The position numbers were made by a program, and so were the translations under genes. From Monarcha castaneiventris obscurior (lineage: Eukaryota > Chordata > Aves > Passeriformes > Monarchidae), in contig JAMPIT010000476.1 of NCBI GenBank assembly GCA_026261815.1, positions 5,917,501 to 5,981,500 of the forward strand: 64,000 nucleotides of DNA, given 5' to 3'. This document shows, one piece after another, positions 13,372 to 25,950 of the stretch; the stretch's first letter is position 1, and each line of letters begins with the position of its first letter. The notes below the pieces were generated by a model. It was given only the letters and a program-made list of their open reading frames with translations. It had not been told where the DNA came from and ran no database searches.

Positions 13372-16300
13372 GTCTTCCCTTATTAATAAGAGAGCTCCAT
13401 CTTCCAAACCTACCTCAAACAGCTGATGTGGCTGCTCCCTGTGCTTATGATTTAATTAACTACAGCCTATGGCATTTCTCGTTCTTGCATCTCCTCAGAG
13501 GCGGCTCAGCGCTGCCCGGTACAGCCCAATAAGAGTAGGAACTCTGGGAAACGTAGTTCCCAGTGGGAACACAGGGCTAAAGCAGCCACAGGGGGCTGGT
13601 GGTGCCCTGGGAGAGCTACAAAAGGGGCAGAAAAAAACAGCGAAGCTCCTTGGAAAGGGGCTGCAAACGGGCAAGTGTCGAAGTGACCACCACCAAAACA
13701 GTGTGCCTCGCTCCTGTGACGCTCTGATGATCTGGCCGTGGACTGGCAGTGCAAAATAACCCTCCCCCTCCTTTCCTCAGCTCTCAAGTAACCACCCAAG
13801 TCCTCTGGAATGTTGGACGCACACCTTTGCACCAGTCCACACGTGTTCTCTCTGGTTACAGCCCCCTGCGCTGAGTAGCAGGAGGGAAACATTGATTACA
13901 CCTTGCCTAAGCCAGGAAGGGGCTCTGCACTGGCCCGGAAGGTTTTTCCCCATCTAGGCAGGGATTACCTCCAGAAAGCTCATCAGCATCACTGCCACTT
14001 GTCCTGAGGTCAAGCCTTTGCTGCTGAAAACCGCAGTGCAAAGTAAAGCAATTCCTCCTCCCACCCTCTGTTCCCTGCCTCAGTTTCCCCACCACTGTGG
14101 GCAGTGTCCCTGGGCACTCCACGATCCCTCTCCTGCTGTAGCTCCCGGGATGCCTGCACCACTCTTCCGTTTCCCCATTGTAAACCCCCTGGCACAAACG
14201 TCCATCCCACTGAAGGGTCTCTACAACCCTGGGATTTGTGTCCTTTATCCTGCTGCCAGAAGCATTCCCTCTCCATCCCCCTAAATGTTTCCTTCTTCCA
14301 AACAACAACCAGCCTTCCCAACGTGTTTTCATTTAAAGAGAGGATCATTAACCCCTACAAAAGGAAAACTTCTGGCAGTTCAGTGGTGCTCCAGGCCTCA
14401 CTGCATCACTCCGGAGTCACCTGTGCTCGTACCCACTTGCACCCAGCCCAAGTTCGACCCCCAGATCATGCCCCTCCAGCCTGGGGCCCCAGAGCAGCAG
14501 CATTTACACCTTCTCCACAGCACTCGTTACAGCAAAGGGTTACACCGACTCTTCCAGCAGCGTTCCCTCTCTCACTCTCTGCGAGCAGCAGCAATTGCCA
14601 TTCTGCATCCTTAATAGCAGCGTAATCAAAAGTTATGATGCATTTTTCAGTAATCACAAGAAATGATCCCCACTTAGCGTTAAGTAAAGCAAATTTGCCA
14701 CTGGAAGGATTTAAAAAAAAAAAAGGAAGAAAAAGAAGAAGTCAAAAGCATTTCAATTTTCATTTGAAACGAATGAGTCAGAGTCAATTTGGTAAAGCAG
14801 TTAACAGCAGCTGTGCTCCCCTTCCTACAGCCCCTTAACAGGTACAATTTGCTTTTAACAAACAACCTCACAGAGGTCTCTGGCACCATGTTAACACAGT
14901 GGCATTCAACCCCTCTTGCTGTTGTGTATTTAAATTGGGTAATAGAATCAGGCAGAGGAGATCCACCATGAATCTTAAGAAGTGCAATTTGACAGCATCT
15001 TTAAAAAAAAAAAGTGGGGAGAGCCTTTATAAAAAAATAATAAATGCATTTGAGAGCGGGTTTTGTTGGGTTATTGCAAAGCAGCAAATTAAAAACAACA
15101 GAAGTCCTAGAAAGCCCCAGCATGGTGGCAAGATCCCAGCAAGTTTGGTCCCAGACTTGGGGCTCTGAGCACTCAGGGCACCTCCACAAAGAGCTCTGCA
15201 AAGCAGGGCAAGACATTTGGCAGCCAAAGCACCCCCAGCCTGGGTGTATTTGGGGTACTTTGCCCCACACCAAGAGCTTCAGTGGAAGGCTGTGTGTCAG
15301 AAAAGAAGAAAAACAACAAAACCAAAACACAACAGACCTGCACACCCATGCTAAGGTTGCCCTAACCCCTCAGGGCATCCCACACTATCCCATAATCTCA
15401 GCAGTTGCTTGCAGAGAGGGGAGCACGTGGGCTGGAATGGAAAGTAGAGATATGTGATGAGCCTTCAGCACCCCTTCTTATCCCTCCTGACCCCAGAGCA
15501 GCCCTGTCCTTCCCTCACCCCAAAGTCAGGCCCTCATCCCACTTTTGGTCCAGACAGTCATCTGCTCTCATTACTTTCCAGGCTCCTAAGCTTTGTGCAG
15601 TATTACAGGAAGTCAATGAAAAATTCCTGTTTTCAGTCAGTAATTGGCATTTTTGTTTCCTTTTTTTTTAGAGGAAGGGAAGCAAAGAAAAGGATATGAG
15701 TGGGGCAGACAGCAGGGTGAGTGGGTATCTTCTGCCAGTTATTAAGATAAAGTCTCTCATATTGCTCCTGGCCACTGTGCTCTGGTGCTTTTCTAAGCAA
15801 GCCCTGTAATCCTGCATATTGAAATCTGAAAGCATTCCTGGTGCTTTCATTAGAGGGACAAGTAATGAAAGCAGACTGGACACACACAATTGTTACAGTG
15901 TAATCCACTGGAAATGAAGTCAATCCAATCACCCAGCATTCTGCTTTCTTCTCATTTTTTCGACTTTCGACTAAGTAAGTGCTTCCCAAATTCCAGCTGA
16001 AGTTACTGTTACAATCAATAGCACAAGGGCTCTCAACATAAGACTCAATTAATGTGATGCTTGCAAGTGCTCCCCTATTGATCCCAGGCTGTTCTGAAAC
16101 CCCAGCCAGCACTGGCACCACCAGCAGCATTAGCAAGGAAGACAAATGCAAAATTGGGGGATGCCAGCAAACTAAAACGAGCAGCAGACCTCTTTGAAGA
16201 TATCTAAGAGAAACCCCTGAAAGCACGGGACGTCTTCCAAAAACCAGAATCTGCCTGGCTGCAATCCACACTGTTGGATTTTCCATCCATGAGCATGAGA

Positions 16301-17199
16301 CCACCCAACTCATGGAAAGAAACTCAGCTCAGCCACCCTCAAGGCCCTGCCCCGCAGAGCTCCGGCTCTCCCTCCTGCTCACGGCAAGCTCGCTGTCAGC
16401 CAGCAAACGGATTGCTCCAGCCAGCACGACCAAGGCTTGCCATGATTAGATGTATTAATGCAGTGCATCTGATTCACCTCCAAGGCTCCGGCGCTCGGTG
16501 ACAAATAGGGACAGGCTTCCCAGCTTTGCTGAGTGGGGCCCTGTGGTGCTGACCTCCCGCTCGGAGCCCCGACAGGCAGGAGCAGTAGAGACCAGAACAG
16601 CATGTCCCGTGGGCTGGGGAGGGGGGGGCGCCTGGGAAGAGTCCCAGCAAGGATAGAAGACTGACAGCTGTCAATCGCAGGTGGTGGTCCCAAAGATTAT
16701 CCCCCAGCAGGTCCTTCTCAGTTGGAGGATATAAAGAGGTCCTTGTCTCCTGCCCTTCCTGCAATCTCCTCCAGTCAGGATTGTCCCTGGTCCCACCAAA
16801 GAGATCACTCTACTGGTGTCAGAGACTGAAATATTATAATTTATGATTTAAACATTTTCTTGAAGGACTTTTTAAAACTGTATTACAAAAGCTGCAGAAA
16901 AGACTACCTAAATGGGGCCCTGCCTGAAGCCTTGCACTGCTCGCTGATGAAGTAACAACTCAGGGCTGGGAACATTCACGGAGGCTTAACACCTCCAGGG
17001 TGGAGACCACGGCCCCAGGGCTATCAGCTGCCAGGCTCGGCACAGACCCTCGCACCAGAAAGGGTGGGAGGGAGAGAGGCTTTGGGTGTGTGTTGGAAAA
17101 GCCTCTGGGTCAGAGGTGCAGTGACATCCTCCACTGTGCAGAGGAGCCCAGCTGAGGGGCCCTCACCCGGGGAGGGGAAGCTTATCCACAGCAGAAGGG

Positions 17200-17670
17200 A
17201 GTGACATGGCCCATCACAGGGGTCCCCCCCCAAAGGGGTCCCCAGACCCTGAATCAGAGCGCCAGAGATTATGCAACAGACCCTCAGTGTTGCAAGGGAC
17301 AGTGTGTCAAGCTAGCCCCTGTAAGGGGAGACACGTGGGCGTTCCCACCTGGCCCAAAGCATATATTGATCCACAGAATTCTGTACTCTTCAGCATGTGG
17401 TGGCATGTGGCGGCGTGGCCACGGTGGCGACAGAGGACCCTCACCACCAGCAGATGGAGGGGAGCAACGAGACGCCTCAGATGGGTGATGTGCTTCCACC
17501 TAACCCGTCACGTCTCCATGTGCCGCCAACCCCCACGCACACTTCTTTCTTTCTTTCTTTTCTCTTTCCTTCTCTTTGCCTGTCTACTGTTAAATAAAAT
17601 ACATCAATTTTTTGGCACCAACATCTAACCTCGTTTGGTTTTAATCTCGTTTCTGGCAATATTTAGAACC
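17200..17670 (+). mobile_element. possible ERV LTR
   Basis: A GC-richer island with LTR-like order: a TATA-like catatattga near 17360, then a (TTTC)n pyrimidine tract at 17543-17560, then AATAAA at about 17592 followed by a T-rich stretch and ggcacca. It resembles avian ERV LTR 3' ends, but I cannot fix the termini or a target duplication. Confidence 0.35.
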
Positions 17671-17984
17671 TTCTAAGTTCTTTCTGGTTTATGCTCAGAG
17701 ACTTAGCTTTCTTCGCTTCTCTGGGTTTAAACCGGATTTTAACAACTGGCCCAGTCCTTCCTGCCTGATGCCAGCAAAGGCCCTTGCAATTCCATGTGTT
17801 CCCATTTACTGCTGCTTGGGGTCCACATTTCCCTGAGGTCAGAGGAAGATCTATTCCTCTGGACTTGTCACCTCCTCCAGAATCACCTCTCCTAACCCAT
17901 GTCCCTCAGCAAGGACAGCCGCCCACTGGCAATTCTCTGGGATATGGGCTTCCCTTGAGCTTCTGTGACTCCAGTCCCAGGCCC

Positions 17985-18199
17985 AGGTTCTCCTGGTACC
18001 ACCTGTTCCAGAGGGTGGTAAGGCACCGGAGGAGGCTGCCCAGAGAAGTTGTGGATGCTCCATCCCTGGAAGTGCTTCAGGCCAGATTGGATGGGGGTTT
18101 GAGCAACCTGGTCTAGTAGAACACATCCCTACTCATGGGAATTGGAACTAGGTGATCCTTAAGGTGCCTTCCAACCCAAACCATTCCATCATTCCATGG
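17985..18199 (+). repeat. CR1 LINE fragment
   Basis: Sense CR1 tail: gaggctgcccagagaagttg through ccttccaacccaaaccattc and degenerate terminal octamers. Confidence 0.88.
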
Positions 18200-18951
18200 T
18201 ACCACAGCCTGTCCCATGGCTGTTTTTTCAGAGCAGGGGGAGCATTGCCCTGTGCTTTCTCTACTTAACATCCCCTTGTACTTCTCAACACCTGCCTCCA
18301 GATGCCCTTTGTCCATCACCTCATGCACTGAAGACCAGAGAGATCACAATTTTAGCACCTCGACCAAAGATGCAAAACTTTCCATGAAAAAGTGAAACCT
18401 TCCCCATTCCCTACCCCAGTCTGCTGCCCGACTTGAAGAGATTGGCCAGGCCCCACTGCAGTCTTCAGGACTGATTTACCTGGGATGAGGCTTTCCTGCC
18501 TTAACCTGCTTCCCCAGCCCCACACCTTGCCCTGCAGAGCTTGTGGCTCTCCTGCCATGCCCTGGGCAGGAGAGAAAAGCCAGACAGGCATTTCTCCAGC
18601 ATCGTCTGCTTGTCAGCCAGGATGACATCTTGCCAGCAGCTGCAGCCCAGGATTTGGGCAGGGGGAGGCACACAGGCAATCTGAAGGTGGACACTTAGCA
18701 CATTTATTACCTGCTTATTAGCTACCAGGCTCCCATTATGATGAATTGGCTGAGTGATGGCTCCCACCAGCTCCCGGTGCTCACCAAGGCTCTCTAATTC
18801 CATTTTGCACAAGCTGGGCCAAGGCAAAATAGTTTCCAAGAGGAAGGAATAAGCAGTTGTTTTTCTCCTGCATCCAAAACAATCTGACCCTCTGCACAAT
18901 CTCAGCAGGACCTTTCCTGTATGCAGTGTCTTTCCTCCTAACCACATAAGT

Positions 18952-19118
18952 GGTTTAGATTAGATATTAGGAAGAAGTTTTTCCCTGTGAGGGTGGTGAG
19001 GCCCTGGCACAGGTTAGCCAGAGAAGCTGTGGCTGCCCCATCCCTGGAAGGGTTCTAGGCCAGTTTGGATGGAGGTTGGAGCAACCTGGTCTAGTGGAAG
19101 GTGTCCCTGCCCATGACA
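18952..19118 (+). repeat. CR1 LINE fragment (3' end missing)
   Basis: Sense CR1: gatattaggaagaagttttt and gtgaggccctggcacaggtt to ctagtggaaggtgtccctgc, where it stops short of the octamer tail. Confidence 0.87.
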
Positions 19119-22100
19119 ATTTCACCCTGTACAAAAGGACTCGTGCTGAGCTCTGCAGTTAAATACCTCATCCATGAGCCTCCCAGTGAAAAAACTGCAG
19201 ATGGGAACAGATATCACAAGGTTAAAAAGTCAGTAGATGGTGCAAAGGCTTTTCTGGGAACGGAGACAGCCTTGAAAGACATTCCAGAAAACTGAAACCC
19301 AAAGAGATGATTTTGCAAAGCAAAATTATAAGGAAATTATTGATTGTTTCACAGAAGCACAACTCAGCTCTTCTAAAGCCTGTAGTAAAAGTCACAGACA
19401 ACAGGCTGATGGCTTTGGGTGCCTCTCCCAAGGGCTCTCATTCCTTTTGTGATAATTTCTTCCATATTGCTTAGTTCTGTAGAAACCTGTTCCAATATCC
19501 TTTATCCCTCCCTCAGGCCAAATTAAAAACTGCGTGCAGGGGCAGAAAGTTCAAAGAATAAGAAAGCTGCATTCCCACCCAGCCACTCCCAGACTTGGTG
19601 CTTTACACATTCTTGTGTTTTTTCTGCTACATTTGATCAGTGAAAGCAACCCCTGCTTCCCGAGTCCAGCAGAAATGGCCAAGCTTTGCTAAGTAGAGGT
19701 ATTTCATCACCCATTCACCTCTGTCGGCAGGAAAGACATTTCCATGCTGTAATTTCAAGAGTGGCACTGGCTGTGGGGAGGCACCAGTGCCACACTGCAC
19801 TTGACAGGGCAACTCTTTGGTCAAGGGACACTGGCTGTGAGGTGGTTTGCGACCCTTGAAAGCTGGCACGTGTCAGTTCTTGGTGGCCAAGCTGTCTGCA
19901 GACCAAGCGGAGTCACTTGTCGTGTGAACAGTCCAGAGAGAACGGCTCAGGGGCTTTCACCTCCCTCCAGCTTTACCTGCCAAGGTCCTGTGGACTCTTT
20001 TCCACCAGGTCCCCACTTCACCATTCCAAAAGCATATTCACACAGACGGGATGAGGAACCTCATTCCCAGAGAGCTGAGCACAGAGAGGTTTCTGTGAGT
20101 GAGATGAACACCTGCCCCTCTTAGGGATGGGCTCCATGCTCCAAGTTTCCCTCCCCTTCCATCACTGAAGGGCCCCAGGCCCCAGCCCCAGGGAGGGCCA
20201 CACATTCTACATATCCCTGCTGAACAGTTACACATTTCTGCTGTGTTCCTCAGGCAGAGGACTCTGCTACCAGCAAGCAGGAGAGGAGCTGCCATCTGAG
20301 ACTGCATGTGCTTCCCAGACAGATGGCTGCCTATTCTTGTCGTGTTTTATTTCGAGCAATGGTTCGTACAGCAACAGCGCTAGTGTGAAAATGGGATGTG
20401 ACAAGATGTGTATTGCTTACACCTTCTGGAAAGTTCAGATAAAAGCAAGATGTACAGAATGTAAGAATCAATATAATTAGGTAATTAAGAGAAATGAAAG
20501 CCCCCTGGTTTAATGCCGCATTGTGCTCGTGTGTATTACAGACTATATATGTGTGTGTGATACGGAACATACATATGTATGGTTCCACATTTATGCATGT
20601 ACACAATGCAAAACGAATGAGAAATAATGAATGTGTACATCCAGCCACTAAAATAAACACAGCTACCTGCTCCAGCAGGCGTTTCAGACAGAACTGCTGA
20701 CAACCACACACTGTTCACACTTTACACATGGCAGGAAATTCCCTCTGTCATGCTGGAGCAGGACACAGGGCAAGGTCCTGGTTCTGCCCACATTCCTCAA
20801 ATATTTTTTCTTCCATTCTGCATTGCAGAACACCAACATCTAGAAATGCCATCAGAAAGAAGAGCAGCATCGCATGCACAAGCTCTTGCTGGTTAAGTTC
20901 GATCATTGCCTTGCTTTCTGCAGAGCCAGGAATTCAGCTCTGGGCAGTATAGGGAGCACATCCACAGAGAGCTTGACACATTCCCAAGTCCATAGGAGTG
21001 GGGAAACACAGCTATAAAACCCATTTCCAAGCTGTTTTGCAGCTCAGGTTGCAGTGAAGGCCTGAACTGCATGTGTTAAAAGCCCCTGGTCACACATGTG
21101 GAGCCTGCTGGAAGCTGACTTCCCTCCCACATGGGAGCCCTGAGCAGCTCAGCTCAACAACTCACATCTCCCACATACAGGTCTTCATGCAAACTTGAAA
21201 AGGAGGAAAAAGATGGCAAGAAAATCATTCAGGACAAAAGTACCTGCCTCCTGGCTGCCCAAAGGCACAAGTTCAGGTGTAATGAGCTTCTGGAGGAGGC
21301 TGCTACTGTGCTCAGGTACATCTGAGGCTGCTCTTTCCTCATGTTCTGCTTCTTCAGCCCCAAGAGTAGCAAGGGTTCATCTCATTTTGCACCATGTGAG
21401 ACACTGTAGGACTTGGATAGAAGAGCAGATGAAAGAAAGGTATTAATTGAGCCACATCTCAACATACAAATCTCACCCAGAGAGGTCCTGTGCTCATGGC
21501 CCCACAGCCCAGCTCCTAAAAAGCTCAATAAAAGCAGAGATGTCCTCTAAAACAGCAATGAGGAGCTGTGCCTATAGTCAAAGTTTGTTATAATGGGCTA
21601 ATGCAGAGCAGCTGCTGGTAAGAGACCCAAACGAAGTGTAGCATGCTGAGGTTATCAGTATATAAAGTCCCTGGCCCTGCAAAGTTATTATCAGGCAGGC
21701 AAGAGAAAATTATGCAGCTCTCCTAACATTAACTGCAAGACTAGGGTTCAGTAAGGGGTGGGTGGCAGCCAACACAGGACCCTGGGCCTGTGTGCACAAA
21801 TGTCCTGTGCAGGGACACAAAATCATACTCTGAGATAAGCCTGGGGATGCAGAACAGGGAAAATTCAGCTGAGAAGCAAGAGATAAACCAAACAGGTCAA
21901 ATCACTTGCTGCAGGCAGGGATCCAAGGATCCTGGTCAGACCAGCAAGTGAAAAACCTGCCACCTCCATGCCCCCCATAACTAACTGACTCAGCAAATGG
22001 GGTTTTTGTAGTTTCAGTTCCCAAAGTACAGTGAAAAGGACGTTGCATAGAAACCAGGCCGTGTTTGGAGAGTTTTGGCAACTCTTTTTGTCACTTTGCA

Positions 22101-25100
22101 GCTCCCTGGGTGTCACTCAAAGTGGAAACCTTCAGTCCGCCTCCTGTTAAGTGTAGATGTATTTTCACACTTCTGCCAAGGCAGGTACTTTCTGTCCTGC
22201 TGATGGTTAATTACTTGAGGATGAATCACAGTGCTCGGCAGGGAGGTGGGGCAGGCAGAGTTGGCTGAGCAAGTCTGGAGTGGGGATGAAAACATATCTG
22301 CGTCAGGAGGGTGGGCACACGTGTGCAGGATTCTCGAGGAATAAATTCAGAGAGGAACCGCAATAAATCTCCCAGCCTGGCCACTGCGGTGGGAGTTTCT
22401 TTTCCCCCCTCCCCGCAACAGGGAAATTCTGCTCTTTCCATGGGGGGTGGGAAGTGGCACAGGGCTGCATTGAAATGTAAATTCACTCAAATTATTAAGC
22501 ACAAGAGAGCAGCTCCTGCCAGCCCTTTGTTCCGCAGTCAGAATGTGTAATCTAGAAGAATAAATATAGTCAGATATCAGCTAAACAAAGAGACCCGGGG
22601 CCATGCATATTCAGCGACCCTCTCCCCCAGGACATCCCTCCCCCCTTTATCAGGGAGGCTCTTTCTGCAGTCAACAACTGTAGATCAAAATGCCCTCATT
22701 AACCAGGGCTGAGCTGGAAACCTCTTGCTGCTTCATACTGAGGGTGGGTTCCTTTATTTCTCTCCAGGAGCAGAGATCTTCCTAGCCCCTGGTTTCCTCC
22801 CCTGTCCCTTTTCCATCCCAGGAGGACAGGGCAGGGGTGCTGCACTCCCATCAGAGATGGGGTGGCTGCAGGACAAAGTCCCAGAGTCCAGGAACAGTTG
22901 TGGCTCCAAAAATTTTCCTACACTTAGCTGCCATGCTCATCCCTGTTCCAGCCAGGAGAACACCCCCAAGAGAGGGCAGGCTGACTGCAGGTCTACACAG
23001 GTGCCCCAAAGCCACCAAATATACCCCCCTCTGCCACTTCAGCACATTCTACCTGGACAGACTGATGACCTGGAGACTCACAGACTTTTAAAAAAAGACC
23101 ACCCAGAGAAACCATTTCAAATGTTTTTTTCCCCACAAACTCCTCAATCCCTGCAGCCACCACAGGAGCTCCAGGTTCAACAACCTTTGCAGAGCAAAGA
23201 ACGCTGTGCTGTGATGACCAAGGATGTCTTACTGCGTCCACTCTCCGGTCACATGGGGGCAGGTGACCACACTGGCACAAAGCCATACTGGTAACAGGGT
23301 GGGAGGGACAGCCCCAGCTTCCCACAGCCCTTCCAGCAGCACTGGGGACCAGAATATGGAACGGGCAGCCAAGGATTCCCTCTGCCCCAAGCCACAGGGA
23401 GGCGTGGCTGGAGGGGAATAAAGCACCACGGGAGGAAAAGAGGGTGCTCTCCCCACCACCTAAACATAGCTTCTCATCTCCAGTGTTGTCAGTCTCACAC
23501 CTGTCACTACCACTAAGCCTGCTGCAAGATTTAAAAATGAGGGGGAGGAGGAGGGGGAAAGAAAAACAAAAATCAATTTGGCTGGTTTTGAGTTATATGA
23601 ATATAATAAACCCTGAGTGTCCTGCTTTTGGATGCAGCTTGCACTTCCAATAACTCAGCAATATATTCATTAAACAAAGAGAGGTAAAAGGAGCAAGCCA
23701 TTAAAAATAAAGCACCAGGAGAGGGAAGGCCATACAGGCTGTAAATATCTTTGACTCCTTTTCAACCTCCATTTCCTTATCCCTTCTCATTCACTGATTG
23801 ACCTCTGGATCCTGCTTCTCAGAACTGTTTCTGTTGCTGCACTTTGTCCTTCAACCACAGATGCAACAAAGGATCTCAGGCACTCTCTAAATGCAGAATA
23901 ACTCATACACCTCCAAAGCAGGAGACAAAGTCCATTTCCCTCATTAACAGGGGTGCTGTGGTGCAACACCTCCTGCACAGGGCTGCAAAACCCCCCGTAT
24001 CAAAGATCAGGTGTCCCAGGTGAAAAACAGTTTTAATCTCTTTATGTGCTGGGCACAGACCTTCTACGCATGAAACCCATGATATCCTACCTTCTGGTGT
24101 TTCAGCTTCATTGCACAAAGTCCACCCATAGCTATAGAGACAGACTTTTCTTTCTCATCCAAATGGAGGCATTCTGGTCACAGGGCACTGCTCCCTTTCC
24201 TGGCCCAGACAGGGCTGAACTCCATGTGGCAGCCACCAGAGCCTCACATGCTGATCCCGACTGAGGGCCAGCACACACACTGGTACCAAACCATCTGGAA
24301 AGGAGGCTCTCAGCACGACTATGCAAGTCCTGAAAAGGTTGATCCTATCACATGGAGACCCTCCAAGCCTAATTCTAGGATCACCAGCTTCCCAGCATGG
24401 CTGCCAGAAGGATTCATGCTCTGACCCAGCATCTGAAGTTTTTCTTACCTTGCCCAATCTAAGGGCTTTAATGCCCAAATGAAATACTAACTCCAATCAC
24501 ATGCCACAGCAGTGATTCAGAAGACAACACCTGGCTGGCTCTGCACCCTCCAAAAGCCTCCCTAACAGCTGGGATAGATCTCACTGGCAGGGAGGGAAGT
24601 GGTTACTCAGCAGGAGGCTCAGCTCCATCTCCGCAGCATCTGGTTCTTCTCTGGAGCTCATCATTCTCTGCGTGGTGTCATTTCTTCATGAGTTTCAGCA
24701 GCATCTCAGAGCATCATCCAACATGACAACAAAACAGCAAGTGAGGCTTCCCTCACATTTCCTCTAATTAGGAAAACTGCTTGCTGTGGGAGGCAAGCTT
24801 CAGTTTGGTAAGGGCATATGGGTTTTCCTGCCCCCCCCCCCCAAAGATGAAATTCCTCTATTCCTTGCCTGCAGGTACTCAGATTGCCACTTTTCCTCCT
24901 TTCCCTGGGATTTAAAAGAGCAGCCTTCTCATGTTCTCAATCCCTCCCAAAGCTCACAGCATATGGCAGTTTGGAAGGAAATTGGGTTAAGAGCATAAAG
25001 GTTATTACAGGAGTTTTGCTAAGTACTGGCTATAGGCAAGGGACAGCCTGGGGATGTCATAGACCTTGCTGGGCCTTGGAGAACAGAAAGCAGGGCCAGG

Positions 25101-25214
25101 AACTCTGTATCTTACACTTCTTTGACAAGTTATTTGCATCCAGTCCCTGCCAGTGCTGAGCAGCAGAACAAAGAGCTCAAGCAAGCTCCTCTCCCTGTAT
25201 TCTCTGAGATAAAG
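19119..25214. other. gene-free stretch with a candidate non-coding element at 22.3-22.7 kb
   Basis: No exon recognised. 22280-22640 is repeat-free and contains aacaaag (SOX-like) and atgcatattcag (POU-like). A TG/TA-rich patch sits at 20530-20620. Confidence 0.4.
24831..24842. repeat. C12 tract
   Basis: Homopolymer of 12 C; its length is uncertain in any read technology. Confidence 0.85.
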
Positions 25215-25950
25215 ATGTTCAGTGCAAGGAGGGACAAAGGATGGTGCACCCCTCAGGTTCAACAACCCCTGCAGTGCTCCAGGCTGGGGGCAGAGTGGTT
25301 GGAAAGGACCTGGGGGTGCTCTTTGACAGCAGCTGAACATGAGCCCAGGTGTGGCCAAGAAGGCCAAGGGCACGTGGCCTGGACCAGCCATAGCATGACC
25401 AGCAGGACCAGGGCAGTGATTGTCCCCCTGTTCTGGGCACTGGTGAGGCCACATCTCAAATCCTGTGTCCAGTCCTGGGCCCCTCACTGCAAAGACACTG
25501 AGAGGCTGGAGCATGTCCAGAGAAGGGAACAGAGCTGGGGAAAGGTTTGGAGCACAAGTCTTGGGAGGAGCAGCTGAGGAGGCTGGGGGGGCTCAGCCTG
25601 GAGAAAAGGAGGCTCAGGGGGGACCTTTTCACTCTCCACAACCACCTGAAAGGAGGCTGTGGCTGGGTGGGGGTTGGTCTCTTCTCCCAGGAACAAGCAA
25701 TAGGAGGAGAGGAGATGGCCTAAGTCACACCAGAGGAGGTTTAGGTTGGATATTAGGCAAAAATTTTTCACCCAAAGGGTGATCAGCTACTGGAACAGGC
25801 TTCTCAGGGAAATGATGGAATCACCAACCTTGAATATATTAAAAGAAACATGTGGATGCACCACTTGTGGACATTGTTTAGTGCTGGGTGCGTGGTTGGA
25901 TGTGGTCTTAGAGGCCTTTTCCAACTGTAATGATGCTATGATCCCTGGAG
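25215..25950 (+). repeat. long CR1 LINE fragment (about 740 bp)
   Basis: Sense CR1 covering the end of ORF2 and the tail: ggacctgggggtgctctttg, aaggccaagggcacgtggcc, ggcactggtgaggccacatc and gttggatattaggcaaaaat. It ends ttttccaactgtaatgatgc. The open frame across it carries degenerate CR1 ORF2 residues and is not a host gene. Confidence 0.88.

Larger units (their letters stand above)
10641..17199. other. gene-free stretch with candidate non-coding elements
   Basis: Repeat-poor. 12010-12560 and 14300-14700 combine even composition and homeobox-like cores with few repeats, as conserved elements often do. 16270-16800 is somewhat GC-richer but has no island-like CpG density. Confidence 0.4.

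Noticed and set aside
25122..25577. 151-codon plus-strand frame and its antisense partner of 169 codons
   Set aside because: Both lie mostly in a CR1 LINE fragment.
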